64,000 nucleotides of DNA from Nocardia sp. BMG51109 (lineage in GTDB: Bacteria > Actinomycetota > Actinomycetes > Mycobacteriales > Mycobacteriaceae): contig NZ_JAFQ01000004.1 in assembly GCF_000526215.1 (NCBI RefSeq), positions 3,534,001 to 3,598,000 on the forward strand, in the 5' to 3' direction. A program made the translations under genes and the position numbers. The notes beneath the pieces are model-generated. The model was not told the origin of the DNA. It searched no databases and was given only the letters and a program-made list of their open reading frames with translations. Shown here piece by piece: positions 28,981 to 38,697 of this stretch. Each line of letters opens with the position of its first letter. Within the stretch, counting starts at the first letter, position 1.

Positions 28981-30294
28981 TCATTGTAGGAAGGTCGTCG
29001 GAATCGCCGGGTCGCCGTCCGACAGCTTCAGGCCCTCCCACGGCAGGCTCACCCGGCCACGGGCCACCAGGTCGCGGCCGTCCTGCAGGGTGGGCTGTCC
29101 GTCCACCACCCGGCCCTTGCGGACCAGCGGAACCAGCAGGTCGCGGACCTCGTGGCCGTCGATCTCGGGTCGGTCCGCGCCGGCCGGATACACGACCTCC
29201 TCCACGATCGTCCCGGTTCGCCGGGCCAGCCGCAGCGCCCGCTTGGTGCCGCCGCGCGACTCCTTGTGGCTGCTGCGCTTGGCCACCGGCACGCCGTCCA
29301 CCTCCACCAGCTTGTAGACCATGCCGGCGGTCGGCGCGCCGGAGCCGGTCACCAGCGAGGTACCGACGCCGTACGCGTCGACCGGTTCGGCGCGCAGCCC
29401 GGCGATCGAGTACTCGTCAAGATCCCCCGACACCACGATGCGCGTCCCGGTCGCCCCGAGCCCGTCCAGCTGGTCGCGCACCTGCCGTGCCAGCACGCCG
29501 AGATCACCGGAATCGATGCGCACCCCGCCCAGTTCGGGCCCGGCCACCTCGATCGCGGTGGCCACCCCCTGCGTGATGTCGAAGGTGTCCACCAGCAGCG
29601 TGGTGCCGACGCCCAGCGTCCGCACCTGGCTGCGGAACGCCGCCGCCTCGTGCTGACCGTCCGTGCCGCTGTGCAGCAGCGTGAACGCGTGGGCGCTGGT
29701 GCCCGCGCCGGGAATGCCGTAGCGCCGCACCGCCTCCAGATTCGAGGTGGCGTCGAATCCGGCCAGGTAGGCGGCGCGGGCACTGGCCGGGGCGGCCCAT
29801 TCGTGGGTGCGCCGCGAGCCCATCTCGATCAGCCGCCGCCCGGCCGCCGCGCTGACCATGCGCGCCGCGGCCGAGGCAACGGCGCTGTCGTGGTTGAGGA
29901 TCGAGAGAGCGAGCGTCTCCAGCACGACGCATTCGGCGAAGCTGCCCCGCACGGACAGCAGCGGCGAGCCGGGGAAATACAGCTCGCCCTCGCGGTAGCC
30001 GTCGATATCGCCGGTGAAGCGGTATTCGCGCAGCCAGTCCAGCGTGCGATCGTCCAGGAACCCGGCGGCGATCGCGAGCTCGGATTCACCGAACCGGAAC
30101 CCGGTCAACGCCTCGAGCAACCGGCCGGTACCCGCGAGGACCCCGTAGCGCCGGCCGTGCGGTAATCGCCTGGCGAATACCTCGAAGGTGCACCGGCGCC
30201 GTGCCGAACCGTCGGCCAGCGCGGCCGCCAGCATGGTCAGCTCGTACTGGTCGGTCAGCAGCGCGGTGCCCGCGGGCGGGAGCGTGGTGTCCAC
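28981..30294 (-). CDS. pncB: nicotinate phosphoribosyltransferase
   Basis: A 437-residue enzyme that makes nicotinate mononucleotide from nicotinate and PRPP, the committed step of NAD salvage. The family motifs LLTDQYELTMLAAAL, GSRRTHEWAAPASARAAYLAGFDATSN, TSAHAFTLLH, VDTFDI and RIDSGDLGVLA are present. The active-site histidine region is in TSAHAF. I chose the GTG at 30294 because TACAGT ends six bases upstream, a leaderless arrangement. An ATG at 30339 would add 15 residues. Homologue of Rv1330c (pncB1). It precedes pncA and is divergent from clpS. Confidence 0.93.
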   Translation of the reverse strand: MDTTLPPAGTALLTDQYELTMLAAALADGSARRRCTFEVFARRLPHGRRYGVLAGTGRLLEALTGFRFGESELAIAAGFLDDRTLDWLREYRFTGDIDGYREGELYFPGSPLLSVRGSFAECVVLETLALSILNHDSAVASAAARMVSAAAGRRLIEMGSRRTHEWAAPASARAAYLAGFDATSNLEAVRRYGIPGAGTSAHAFTLLHSGTDGQHEAAAFRSQVRTLGVGTTLLVDTFDITQGVATAIEVAGPELGGVRIDSGDLGVLARQVRDQLDGLGATGTRIVVSGDLDEYSIAGLRAEPVDAYGVGTSLVTGSGAPTAGMVYKLVEVDGVPVAKRSSHKESRGGTKRALRLARRTGTIVEEVVYPAGADRPEIDGHEVRDLLVPLVRKGRVVDGQPTLQDGRDLVARGRVSLPWEGLKLSDGDPAIPTTFLQ

Positions 30295-30300
30295 GCCGTC

Positions 30301-30306
30301 ACTGTA
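30301..30306 (-). promoter_or_regulatory. leaderless -10 element of pncB
   Basis: On the minus strand TACAGT ends six bases before the GTG at 30294. No Shine-Dalgarno sequence precedes that GTG or the upstream ATG. This favours the shorter start. Confidence 0.5.
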
Positions 30307-30411
30307 GCCAGCCGACCCGCTCGGACCGGCTCCGGACATCGGCGCCGGAAGGGGACAAAACGTCTACCTGCGGGTGTTGTTTATACGTAGCCGAGTCGTA
30401 CCCTAAGGGCT

Positions 30412-30843
30412 ATGGGTCTGTGCATGATGGACGCTGTCCGGGTCGCCGCCGGTCCGGTCGGCGCGAACGTGACCGCGACGAGCGCACCGGCCCCGGAGGC
30501 GGCAGCGGGCGCAGCCACGCCGCACCTCGGGAGCGTTGCCGTCGTGAAACTGTCGGCGCCGCAGGCGACCCCGGAAGCCGTCGAGTACACCGAGATCCTG
30601 GAGGCCGAGGACCGGCCCTGGGTCACGGTGGTCTGGGACGATCCGGTGAACCTGATGCACTACGTCACCTATATTTTCCAGAAGCTGTTCGGCTACAGCA
30701 AAGCCAAGGCAACCGAGCTGATGCTCAAGGTGCACAACGAGGGCAAGGCGGTGGTGTCCTCCGGTTCCCGCGACAAGATGGAGCACGACGTCCAGCGACT
30801 GCACGCGGCCGGGCTTTGGGCGACCATGCAGCGGGACGACTGA
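30412..30843 (+). CDS. clpS: ATP-dependent Clp protease adaptor ClpS
   Basis: The C-terminal 85 residues are ClpS, the adaptor that delivers N-degron substrates to ClpC/Clp[47 protein letters not shown] in sections, with the DDPVN substrate-pocket motif and the ClpA/C contact helix. From the ATG at 30412 the protein has 143 residues, about 40 more than usual, with an Ala/Pro-rich front. TACCCT at 30399-30404 lies seven bases before this ATG, and the extension keeps coding-type GC bias. A GTG at 30544 with GGGAG ten bases upstream would give the family's usual 99 residues. Homologue of Rv1331. Confidence 0.9.
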   Translation: MGLCMMDAVRVAAGPVGANVTATSAPAPEAAAGAATPHLGSVAVVKLSAPQATPEAVEYTEILEAEDRPWVTVVWDDPVNLMHYVTYIFQKLFGYSKAKATELMLKVHNEGKAVVSSGSRDKMEHDVQRLHAAGLWATMQRDD

Positions 30844-30865
30844 CCCGGACGACTACCGTAGCCTC

Positions 30866-31435
30866 GTGCGCAAGTGGAGCAGGAAGAACTCGCTGGGCGG
30901 GCTCAAGCTGCGGTCCGAGATGGACGCACGGGAGGCGGAGGTGCTGCGCTCCCTGGTGGGAGCGGTGACCGGCCTGCTGAGCGACCGGGCGCAGTCGGCG
31001 CCCGAGGACGATCTCGCCGCACTCACCGGGCTACGCAGCGGCAACACCATCCCGCCCGACGACCCGCGGCTGGCCCGATTACTTCCCGATTTCCATCGAT
31101 CCGAACCGGGTTCCCCCGACGCCGACCGCGCCGGGCTCAACAGCGCGCTGCGCGGGTTGCACGAACCGGAGATCATCGAGGCCAAGGTGGCCGCGGGCAC
31201 CGTGGTGCTGGACACCCTGCCCGCCGAGGGCGGCAAGATCGTGCTCACCCCCGAGCAGGCCGATGCCTGGCTGACCGCCCTCAACGACGTCCGGCTGGCG
31301 CTGGGCACCGCGCTCGGCATCGAAAACGACACGCCCGACCAGCTCGACCCCAATGATCCGCGCGCCCCGCACCTGGACGTCTACCACTGGCTCACCTGGA
31401 TGCAGGACTCGCTGCTGCAGGCCCTCATCTCCTGA
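30866..31435 (+). CDS. DUF2017 family protein
   Basis: A 189-residue soluble, mainly helical protein of the DUF2017 family, corresponding to Rv1332, which always follows clpS in mycolic-acid actinobacteria. It opens VRKWSRKNSLGGLKLRSEMDAREAEVLRSLVGAV and closes VYHWLTWMQDSLLQALIS. M. tuberculosis annotation calls it a regulator, but no DNA-binding motif is evident. It starts 22 bp after clpS. The GTG may also be leaderless, because TACCGT at 30854-30859 lies six bases upstream. Confidence 0.87.
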   Translation: MRKWSRKNSLGGLKLRSEMDAREAEVLRSLVGAVTGLLSDRAQSAPEDDLAALTGLRSGNTIPPDDPRLARLLPDFHRSEPGSPDADRAGLNSALRGLHEPEIIEAKVAAGTVVLDTLPAEGGKIVLTPEQADAWLTALNDVRLALGTALGIENDTPDQLDPNDPRAPHLDVYHWLTWMQDSLLQALIS

Positions 31436-31558
31436 TCGTTTCCGGATGGCAGGGCGATTTCGGACGGCCGGGAATAGGTGCATATTCTGGGCCGTTGACG
31501 ACAGCGGTTCGACCTGTGGTCGAGCGCGTCGGACGCAGAACGGAAGGATTTGTCGACT

Positions 31559-32041
31559 GTGCTGGTGATCAGGGCCGACCTCGTGGACGCGATGGTGGCG
31601 CACGCGCGCACCGATCACCCCGACGAGGCCTGCGGCATCATCGCCGGGCCGGAGGGATCCGACCGCCCCGAGCGGTACGTGGCGATGATCAATGCCGAAC
31701 GCTCGCCGACGTTCTACCGCTTCGACTCCGGTGAGCAGCTGCGGGTGTGGCGCGAGATGGACGATCGGGACGAGGAGCCGGTGGTCGTCTACCACTCGCA
31801 CACCGCGACCGAGGCGTATCCGAGCCGCACCGATATCTCGTACGCCTCCGAACCGAACGCGCACTACGTGCTGGTCTCCACCCGCGATCCGGAGCGGCAC
31901 GAACTGCGCAGCTACCGGATCGTCGACGGTGTGGTCACCGAGGAGCCGGTGCGGATCGTGCCCGAGTACTCCGGGGCGGCCGGCCCGGGCGCGCAGGTGA
32001 GCGAGGAGAGTCCCGCGTCGACGCCGGTCGCCGAGGGCTGA
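31559..32041 (+). CDS. mec: CysO-cysteine peptidase Mec (JAMM metalloprotease)
   Basis: A 160-residue JAMM/MPN+ zinc protease. The motif is complete: E23 (DEACGII), then H79-S80-H81 in YHSHTATEAYPSRTD, with D92 closing the pattern. In M. tuberculosis Mec releases cysteine from the CysO-Cys adduct made by CysM. GGAAGGA is about ten bases before the GTG at 31559; a TTG nine bases earlier is too close to it. It is the first gene of mec-cysO-cysM, 52 bp ahead of cysO. In this genome it might also trim the unusual tail of CysO. The C-terminus after about residue 140 is low-complexity. Confidence 0.93.
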   Translation: MLVIRADLVDAMVAHARTDHPDEACGIIAGPEGSDRPERYVAMINAERSPTFYRFDSGEQLRVWREMDDRDEEPVVVYHSHTATEAYPSRTDISYASEPNAHYVLVSTRDPERHELRSYRIVDGVVTEEPVRIVPEYSGAAGPGAQVSEESPASTPVAEG

Positions 32042-32093
32042 GCCGTCCGACCGGAAAACGCCGTCCCCGACCAGGAAGAGCTAAGGAGCACCC

Positions 32094-33423
<1,330 letters not shown>

Positions 33424-33574
33424 GCGGTCGGCTGTGGGCCCGGTGCTCGGCGCGAGTCGGTCGTGTGCCCGGCGAGTCGGCCGCGGTGACCGGCGCCGGT
33501 ACTCTCGGAGATGCGGAGTCCGGTTCGAGCGCGAGCCGAGTGCGCCCCCGGGTTTCCGCGAGGAGGTGATGGCG

Positions 33575-34276
33575 GTGACCGCCGGCATGGGTTCGTCGTT
33601 CGATCCGGATCGGATCGCCGCGCTGCGCGGCGGGCCGGGGAAATCCCCGGCGCCGCGGCCGGGCTCGTCGCCGGCGCTGAAGTTGTTGTGGCAGCGGGCA
33701 ATCGGGCTGACACTCGGATTCGTCGCCCTGCTGTACGCCATCGAGGGCATCGATACCCTCAGCGGTGACCGGTTACAGAGCGAAGGGGTGCGGCCACGCA
33801 GCGCCGACGGCCTGATCGGCATCGCGTTCGGGCCGCTGCTGCACGGCGACTGGGCGCACCTGATGGGCAATACCGTTCCGGTGATCGTGCTCGGTCTGCT
33901 GACGTTGCTGACCGGTATCGGCCGCGGGCTGGCCGCCACCGCGATCGTCTGGGTGGTCGGCGAAGCGGGTACGTGGCTCACCGGTGAGCCCGGCTCGGTG
34001 CACGTGGGCGCCTCGGTGCTCGTATTCGGCTGGCTGACCTACCTGATCTCCCGCGGATTCTTCGCGCGCAATGTCTGGCAGATACTGATCGGCCTGGTCG
34101 TGGGGTTGCTGTACGGCTCGATCCTGTGGGGAGTGCTGCCCGGACAGCCCGGAATCTCTTGGCAAGGACATCTTTTCGGGGCGGTGGGTGGACTGATTGC
34201 CGGCTGGGTACTCTCTGGGGATGAACGTCGTCGTCGCCGCGGGGATAGTGTCGGCCGCTCCGCGTCGCCGAGGTGA
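33575..34276 (+). CDS. rhomboid family intramembrane serine protease
   Basis: A 233-residue protein with six membrane helices and the complete rhomboid machinery: HGDWAHLMGN in the first part, serine in VHVGASVLVFG, and histidine in SWQGHLFGAVGGLIAGW. It should cleave transmembrane segments of unknown partners. AGGAGG at 33561-33566 is eight bases before the GTG at 33575; an ATG at 33569 is too close to the ribosome site. It corresponds to Rv1337 after cysM. The glutamate racemase gene murI that follows it in M. tuberculosis is missing. Confidence 0.88.
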   Translation: MTAGMGSSFDPDRIAALRGGPGKSPAPRPGSSPALKLLWQRAIGLTLGFVALLYAIEGIDTLSGDRLQSEGVRPRSADGLIGIAFGPLLHGDWAHLMGNTVPVIVLGLLTLLTGIGRGLAATAIVWVVGEAGTWLTGEPGSVHVGASVLVFGWLTYLISRGFFARNVWQILIGLVVGLLYGSILWGVLPGQPGISWQGHLFGAVGGLIAGWVLSGDERRRRRGDSVGRSASPR

Positions 34277-34345
34277 TCGCGGAGCCCGGCCGGTGGTTTG
34301 GGGGACCCCCTCGTGAGTGAAGATGCAGCGTGGCAGCATGGGGGA

Positions 34346-35110
34346 ATGCGCCTCACCGTCCTCGGGTGTTCGGGCAGTGTGTCCGGCCCGGATTCCCCGG
34401 CGTCGGGGTATTTGCTCACCGGCCCCGATATGACGCCGACGGTGGTCGATTTCGGTCCCGGCGTCCTGGGTGCACTGCAGCGGTACCAGGATCCCGGTGA
34501 GGTGAATATCTTCCTCACCCATCTGCACGCCGATCACTGCCTGGATATGCCGGGCCTGCTGGTGTGGCGGCGCTACCACCCGAATCCCCCGAGCGGACGG
34601 GCGATCGTGCGCGGGCCGTCGGATGCTTCGGTGCGGGTCGGCAACGCCTCGGCCGAGATCGGCGGCGAATGCGACGACTGGTCCGACGTCATCGATATGC
34701 GGCCGTGGGTGGAGGGCGAGACGGTGTCGTTCGGCCCCGGGTACACAGCGCTGGCCCGGCGCATGTATCACCCGCCGGAATCCTACGGCCTGCGGTTGAC
34801 CACGCCGGCCGGCCGCACCCTGGTGTACACCGGCGACACCGCGCTCTGCCCGGCGGTTTTCGAACTCGCGCGGGGTGCCGACATTCTGCTGTCGGAGGCC
34901 TCCTGGACGCACGATCCGGCCAATCGCCCGCCGGGCATCCATCTTTCGGGCACCGAGGCGGGGCAGATCGCGGCCGAGGCGGGCGTCGGAGAGCTGCTGC
35001 TGACGCATATCCCGCCGTGGACCGCGCGGGAGGATGTCATCGCGGAGGCCAAGGAACAGTTCAGCGGTCCCGTGCACGCGGTGTCTCCGGGCGAGGTCAT
35101 CGACATCTGA
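34346..35110 (+). CDS. MBL-fold phosphodiesterase (Rv1339 homologue)
   Basis: A 254-residue metallo-beta-lactamase-fold hydrolase. The metal-binding motif is [15 protein letters not shown] (H59, H61, D63, H64), with later ligands in YTGDTALCP and LLLTHIPPW. It begins [25 protein letters not shown]. tuberculosis Rv1339 is reported as an atypical class II cAMP phosphodiesterase, so a role in cyclic-nucleotide turnover is likely by homology. The ATG at 34346 fits the family start. It is followed 67 bp later by rph. Confidence 0.88.
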   Translation: MRLTVLGCSGSVSGPDSPASGYLLTGPDMTPTVVDFGPGVLGALQRYQDPGEVNIFLTHLHADHCLDMPGLLVWRRYHPNPPSGRAIVRGPSDASVRVGNASAEIGGECDDWSDVIDMRPWVEGETVSFGPGYTALARRMYHPPESYGLRLTTPAGRTLVYTGDTALCPAVFELARGADILLSEASWTHDPANRPPGIHLSGTEAGQIAAEAGVGELLLTHIPPWTAREDVIAEAKEQFSGPVHAVSPGEVIDI

Positions 35111-35164
35111 GTACCCCGTAGTCCGCCGGTGTGAGGGGGGTGCGGATCTGTCGGGGCTCACCAC

Positions 35165-35170
35165 TAGGCT
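35165..35170 (+). promoter_or_regulatory. leaderless -10 element of rph
   Basis: TAGGCT lies seven bases before the GTG at 35178 and there is no Shine-Dalgarno sequence. It suggests that rph-rdgB have their own promoter despite the short gap from the upstream gene. Confidence 0.55.
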
Positions 35171-35177
35171 GCTCGAT

Positions 35178-35942
35178 GTGTCGAGACGAGCCGATGGCAG
35201 GGCGGACGACGAACTCCGCGAGGCAAGGATCACCCGGGGGTTCACCACGCATCCCGCGGGTTCGGTACTGGTGGAATTCGGGCAGACGCGGGTGATGTGC
35301 ACCGCCAGCGTCACCGAGGGCGTGCCACCGTGGCGGCGGGATTCCGGATTGGGCTGGCTGACAGCCGAATACGCGATGCTGCCCGCGGCGACCCACACCC
35401 GCAGCGGCCGGGAGTCGGTGAAGGGCAAGGTCGGTGGCCGCACCCAGGAGATCAGCCGGCTGGTCGGCCGCTCGCTGCGCGCGTGCATCGACCTGGCCGC
35501 GATCGGTGAGAACACCATCGCCATCGACTGCGATGTCCTGCAGGCCGACGGCGGCACCCGCACCGCGGCCGTCACCGGCGCGTACGTGGCGCTGGCCGAC
35601 GCGGTCACCTATCTGGGCGCGGCCGGGCAACTGGCCGACCCGCAGCCGATCTCGTGCATGATCGCCGCGGTCAGCGTGGGCGTGGTCGACGGCCGGGTGC
35701 GGCTGGACCTGCCCTACGAGGAGGATTCGCGCGCCGAGGTCGACATGAACGTGGTGGCCACCGACACCGGCACGCTGGTGGAGATCCAGGGCACCGGTGA
35801 GGGCGCCACCTTCCCGCGCTCCACCCTGGACAAGCTGCTGGATTCCGCGCTGGCCGGTTGCGAGCAGCTGTTCGCCGTGCAGAAGGAGGCGCTGGCGCAG
35901 CCGTATCCGGGGGTCCTGCCGGAGCCGGGGAAGAAGAAATGA
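35178..35942 (+). CDS. rph: ribonuclease PH
   Basis: A 254-residue phosphorolytic 3' exoribonuclease that trims tRNA precursors. It starts [22 protein letters not shown] and carries the strongly conserved blocks [47 protein letters not shown] and [18 protein letters not shown] (each shown in part). Near-identical to the mycobacterial enzyme (Rv1340). Its stop codon overlaps the rdgB start in ATGA. The last residues, PEPGKKK, are variable in the family. Confidence 0.95.
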   Translation: MSRRADGRADDELREARITRGFTTHPAGSVLVEFGQTRVMCTASVTEGVPPWRRDSGLGWLTAEYAMLPAATHTRSGRESVKGKVGGRTQEISRLVGRSLRACIDLAAIGENTIAIDCDVLQADGGTRTAAVTGAYVALADAVTYLGAAGQLADPQPISCMIAAVSVGVVDGRVRLDLPYEEDSRAEVDMNVVATDTGTLVEIQGTGEGATFPRSTLDKLLDSALAGCEQLFAVQKEALAQPYPGVLPEPGKKK

Positions 35943-36547
35943 GCGCGCGGCGGGTCCTGGTCGCCAGCCGCAACGCCAAGAAGCTCGACGAGCTGCGCCG
36001 CATCCTGTCCGAGGCCGGGATCGAGGGACTGGAGATCGTCGGCCTGAACGAGGTGCCGCCCTACGAGGAGGCGCCGGAGACGGGCGCGACCTTCGAGGAG
36101 AACGCGCTGGCCAAGGCTCGCGACGGTGCGGCGGCCACCGGATTGGCCTGTGTCGCAGACGATTCCGGGATCGCCGTGGATGCGCTCAACGGTATGCCGG
36201 GGGTGCTGTCGGCGCGCTGGTCGGGTCGTCACGGTGACGACGCGGCCAATAACGAGCTGCTGCTGGGCCAGCTCTCCGATGTTCCCGACGAGCGCCGCGG
36301 CGCGCGCTTCGTCTCGGCCTGTGCGCTGGTCGCCGACGGTCGCGAGGCGGTCGTCGTCGGCGAATGGCCCGGCGCGGTCATTCGAAAGCCGGTCGGCGAC
36401 AACGGCTTCGGCTACGATCCACTGTTCGTTCCGGACGGCGGCACCCGCACCGCCGCTCAGCTCACCGCCGCCGAGAAGGACGCCGACTCGCACCGCGGCC
36501 GTGCGCTCCGTGCCCTCCTGCCCGCGCTGGCGGACCTCGCGGAGTAG
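35939..36547 (+). CDS. rdgB: XTP/dITP diphosphatase (RdgB)
   Basis: A 202-residue Ham1-type pyrophosphatase that removes ITP, dITP and XTP from the nucleotide pool. Motifs are [56 protein letters not shown] and [13 protein letters not shown]. Its ATG overlaps the rph stop, so it is translationally coupled. Homologue of Rv1341. It converges on the next gene with only ten bases between them. Confidence 0.94.
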   Translation: MSARRVLVASRNAKKLDELRRILSEAGIEGLEIVGLNEVPPYEEAPETGATFEENALAKARDGAAATGLACVADDSGIAVDALNGMPGVLSARWSGRHGDDAANNELLLGQLSDVPDERRGARFVSACALVADGREAVVVGEWPGAVIRKPVGDNGFGYDPLFVPDGGTRTAAQLTAAEKDADSHRGRALRALLPALADLAE

Positions 36548-36557
36548 CCGGGCGCGC

Positions 36558-36953
36558 TCAGAGGTTGTACTGCTCCTTGACCTGGCGGGTGCGGTAGTGC
36601 TCGCAGACGAAGGAGAGGAAGGGGATGGTGCCGGCCAGCGCCGTGATCACGGTGGTGGCGGGCTTCCAGCGGGTCTTGATCGCCAGGTCGATGGTGAACA
36701 CCAGGTACAGCATGTAGAAGATGCCGTGGACCTGGCCGATGTAGAACAGCCAGTGTGGCGCCTCGCTGCTGTCGTCGAGGAGCAGATATTTGTAGACCAT
36801 CTCGCCGCACAGGATGAGCAGCCAGACACCGGTGATGTAGGCCAGCACCCGGTAGCGGGTCAGGCCGGACCGGATGCGCGCGGTGTTCGCGCCCGCGGGG
36901 CGGGGCGCGGCGGCGGCCGGGGTGGTCTCGGTGGAGTTGTCGGCGGCGCTCAA
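36558..36953 (-). CDS. DUF3817 family membrane protein
   Basis: A 131-residue membrane protein matching Rv1342c. A disordered Thr/Ala/Pro-rich start of about 30 residues is followed by three helices: YRVLAYITGVWLLILCGEMVYKY, IGQVHGIFYMLYLVFTIDLA and TTVITALAGTIPFLSFVCEHY. The GxHGIxYMLY motif is the DUF3817 signature. It is the second DUF3817 member in this window. Function unknown. It probably forms a unit with the gene upstream at 37030. Confidence 0.87.
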   Translation of the reverse strand: MSAADNSTETTPAAAAPRPAGANTARIRSGLTRYRVLAYITGVWLLILCGEMVYKYLLLDDSSEAPHWLFYIGQVHGIFYMLYLVFTIDLAIKTRWKPATTVITALAGTIPFLSFVCEHYRTRQVKEQYNL

Positions 36954-37029
36954 CCGGCGCTCCTCTCGGATGATGCGATCGATGATGGGGCTGGAAACGG
37001 CATGCCGGGCAGGCCGGTGGTGCCGACGT

Positions 37030-37494
37030 TCACCGCGTGCTCCGCTCGACGTCGCGGTCGGTGAGCCCGGCGGTGCGCAACTGCTGTCGCAGGTCCTGCT
37101 CGTTCAATTCGGCGAGGTACTTGTTGTACTCGGCGAGGACCGGATCGTCGTCGCGCGGCGCGGCCGGCCGCTCCGGCAGGATTCCGGCCGGAATCTCGCG
37201 CGGCGCAACGGGTTTGGTGCTCCTCGGAGTCTGGGCCGCCGGGTCGGATGCCTCGTCGGCGGTTGTCTCGGCCGCATCGGATTCGCGCTCCAGCCGCACG
37301 AACCGGAAGTAGGCGAACACCACGAATCCGGCGAACAGCGGCCACTGCAGCGCGTAGCCGAGATTCTGCGCGGTACCGCTCGAGGATTCGAATCGGCCCC
37401 ATTGCCACCAGCCGAGCGCGAGGCAGACCAGCGCGGCGACGAGCACCAGGATGATCAAGGCCGGGCGGCGGTACGGAGCGGACACGCCTACCAC
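37030..37494 (-). CDS. conserved membrane protein in the lprD position
   Basis: A 154-residue protein with two N-terminal helices (RRPALIILVLVAALVCLALGWWQW and YALQWPLFAGFVVFAYFRF) and a charged, Pro-rich cytosolic tail ending LAELNEQDLRQQLRTAGLTDRDVE. It occupies the place of mycobacterial lprD (Rv1343c). However, the cysteine in AALVC lacks a proper lipobox, so I would not call it a lipoprotein. GTG at 37494 or 37485 could be the start. Function unknown. Confidence 0.75.
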   Translation of the reverse strand: MVGVSAPYRRPALIILVLVAALVCLALGWWQWGRFESSSGTAQNLGYALQWPLFAGFVVFAYFRFVRLERESDAAETTADEASDPAAQTPRSTKPVAPREIPAGILPERPAAPRDDDPVLAEYNKYLAELNEQDLRQQLRTAGLTDRDVERSTR

Positions 37495-37557
37495 GGTACC
37501 CGTCTACTACACGATACGTAGGGGCAGGCTCCCGGAGTCACCGCCCCGTCGGCGCCG

Positions 37558-38433
37558 CTAGAACTTGTACGTGACGTCGGTCAGCCGCTCGGACTCCTCC
37601 CACAGCCGCCGCCATACCTCGCGGTCCTTCGACAGCGTGCTCGACGGCGCGGGCCGCACCGGGCCCCGCGAGCCGAACAGCCAGGTCGGGCCCCAGTAGA
37701 CGGCCGGATCGGCGTCGGGCATGGTGGCGGCGAACAGGCTGGACTCGGCGGCCTTGGCCGGGGAATGCCCGACCAGCGCGATGAACGGCTTGGACACCTT
37801 GTCCAGCGGTGTCTCGGTGCGCGCGAACAGGTCGGTGGCGGAGACGCCGGGGTGGACCGCGTAGGACCGCTTGCTCGACCCCGACTCGGTCAGCCGGCGC
37901 TGCAGTTCGCGGGCGAACATCAGATTCGACAGCTTGGCCTGGGAGTAGGCCGGATTGCGCTGGTACTTGCGATGTTCGTAGTTCAGGTCGTCGGTCCGGA
38001 GCTTCGAGATCTGGTTGTGCGCGATACTCGACAGCGTCACCACCCGGTCGCGGAGCCGGTCGAGAAGCAGGCCGGTCAGCGCGAAATGGCCGAGATGGTT
38101 GACGCCCCACTGGGTTTCGAAGCCGTCCTCGGTGCGGGAGAACGGGACGTACATCAGGCCCGCGTTGTTGATCAGCACATCGATCTCACCGGTGCGGTCG
38201 GCGAAATCGCGGATCGAGGCGAGGTCTGCCAGGTCCAGTGCGGAGACTCGGACGTCACCGTCGATGCGGTCGGCGACCCGCTGCGCCGCGTCGGTGTTGC
38301 GGCAGGCCATGATCACGGTACCGCCCTTGCCGGCCAGCGCCCTGGTGGTCTGCTTGCCGATACCCCCGTTGGCTCCGGTGATCACGAACGTCCGCCCGGA
38401 CTGGTCCGGAATGTCGCTGGGATTCCACGCCAT
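37558..38433 (-). CDS. short-chain dehydrogenase (retinol dehydrogenase-like)
   Basis: A 291-residue SDR. The cofactor motif is TGANGGIGKQT, with NNAGLMYVPF, the serine in VVTLSSIAHN, and the catalytic pair in AYSQAKLSN (YxxxK). It resembles the retinol dehydrogenase/WWOX-like oxidoreductases common in actinobacteria; the substrate is unknown. The ATG at 38433 gives MAWNPSDIPDQSGRTFVITG. Upstream codons reach into a region with a palindromic operator, so the longer ORF is unlikely. It is divergent from the MFS exporter. Confidence 0.9.
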   Translation of the reverse strand: MAWNPSDIPDQSGRTFVITGANGGIGKQTTRALAGKGGTVIMACRNTDAAQRVADRIDGDVRVSALDLADLASIRDFADRTGEIDVLINNAGLMYVPFSRTEDGFETQWGVNHLGHFALTGLLLDRLRDRVVTLSSIAHNQISKLRTDDLNYEHRKYQRNPAYSQAKLSNLMFARELQRRLTESGSSKRSYAVHPGVSATDLFARTETPLDKVSKPFIALVGHSPAKAAESSLFAATMPDADPAVYWGPTWLFGSRGPVRPAPSSTLSKDREVWRRLWEESERLTDVTYKF

Positions 38434-38492
38434 GGTCGAGACCTCACTGCCTACCGTGTACGAGAAGCGTCGGTGCATTCTCTCACGCCGAC

Positions 38493-38508
38493 CTTACTTC
38501 AGAGTAAG
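38493..38508. promoter_or_regulatory. TetR-like palindromic operator
   Basis: CTTACT-TCAG-AGTAAG has perfect six-base arms and lies 60 bp upstream of the SDR gene, in the divergent region with the MFS exporter. The form is typical of TetR-family sites. No TetR gene is adjacent, so the regulator would act from elsewhere. Confidence 0.55.
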
Positions 38509-38697
38509 TTCCCGGGCAGAAAGGTGCCGGAACTCGTCGCTCGGCGCGTCCGCGGCCCGGGATCGTGACGGTGGTTTCGGCCGAAGCGCCTCGTGTACGG
38601 GGGAGGGTATCCATTAGCAACTTCATATGATTGTCCATGAACTGGGCGTCTGACGTGTCTGCGGGATGAAACGGCCTTGTCGGCACATACTGGGCTA

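Noticed and set aside
37030..37494. A lipoprotein call for the lprD-position gene
   Set aside because: The only N-terminal cysteine is in AALVC, which is not a valid lipobox.
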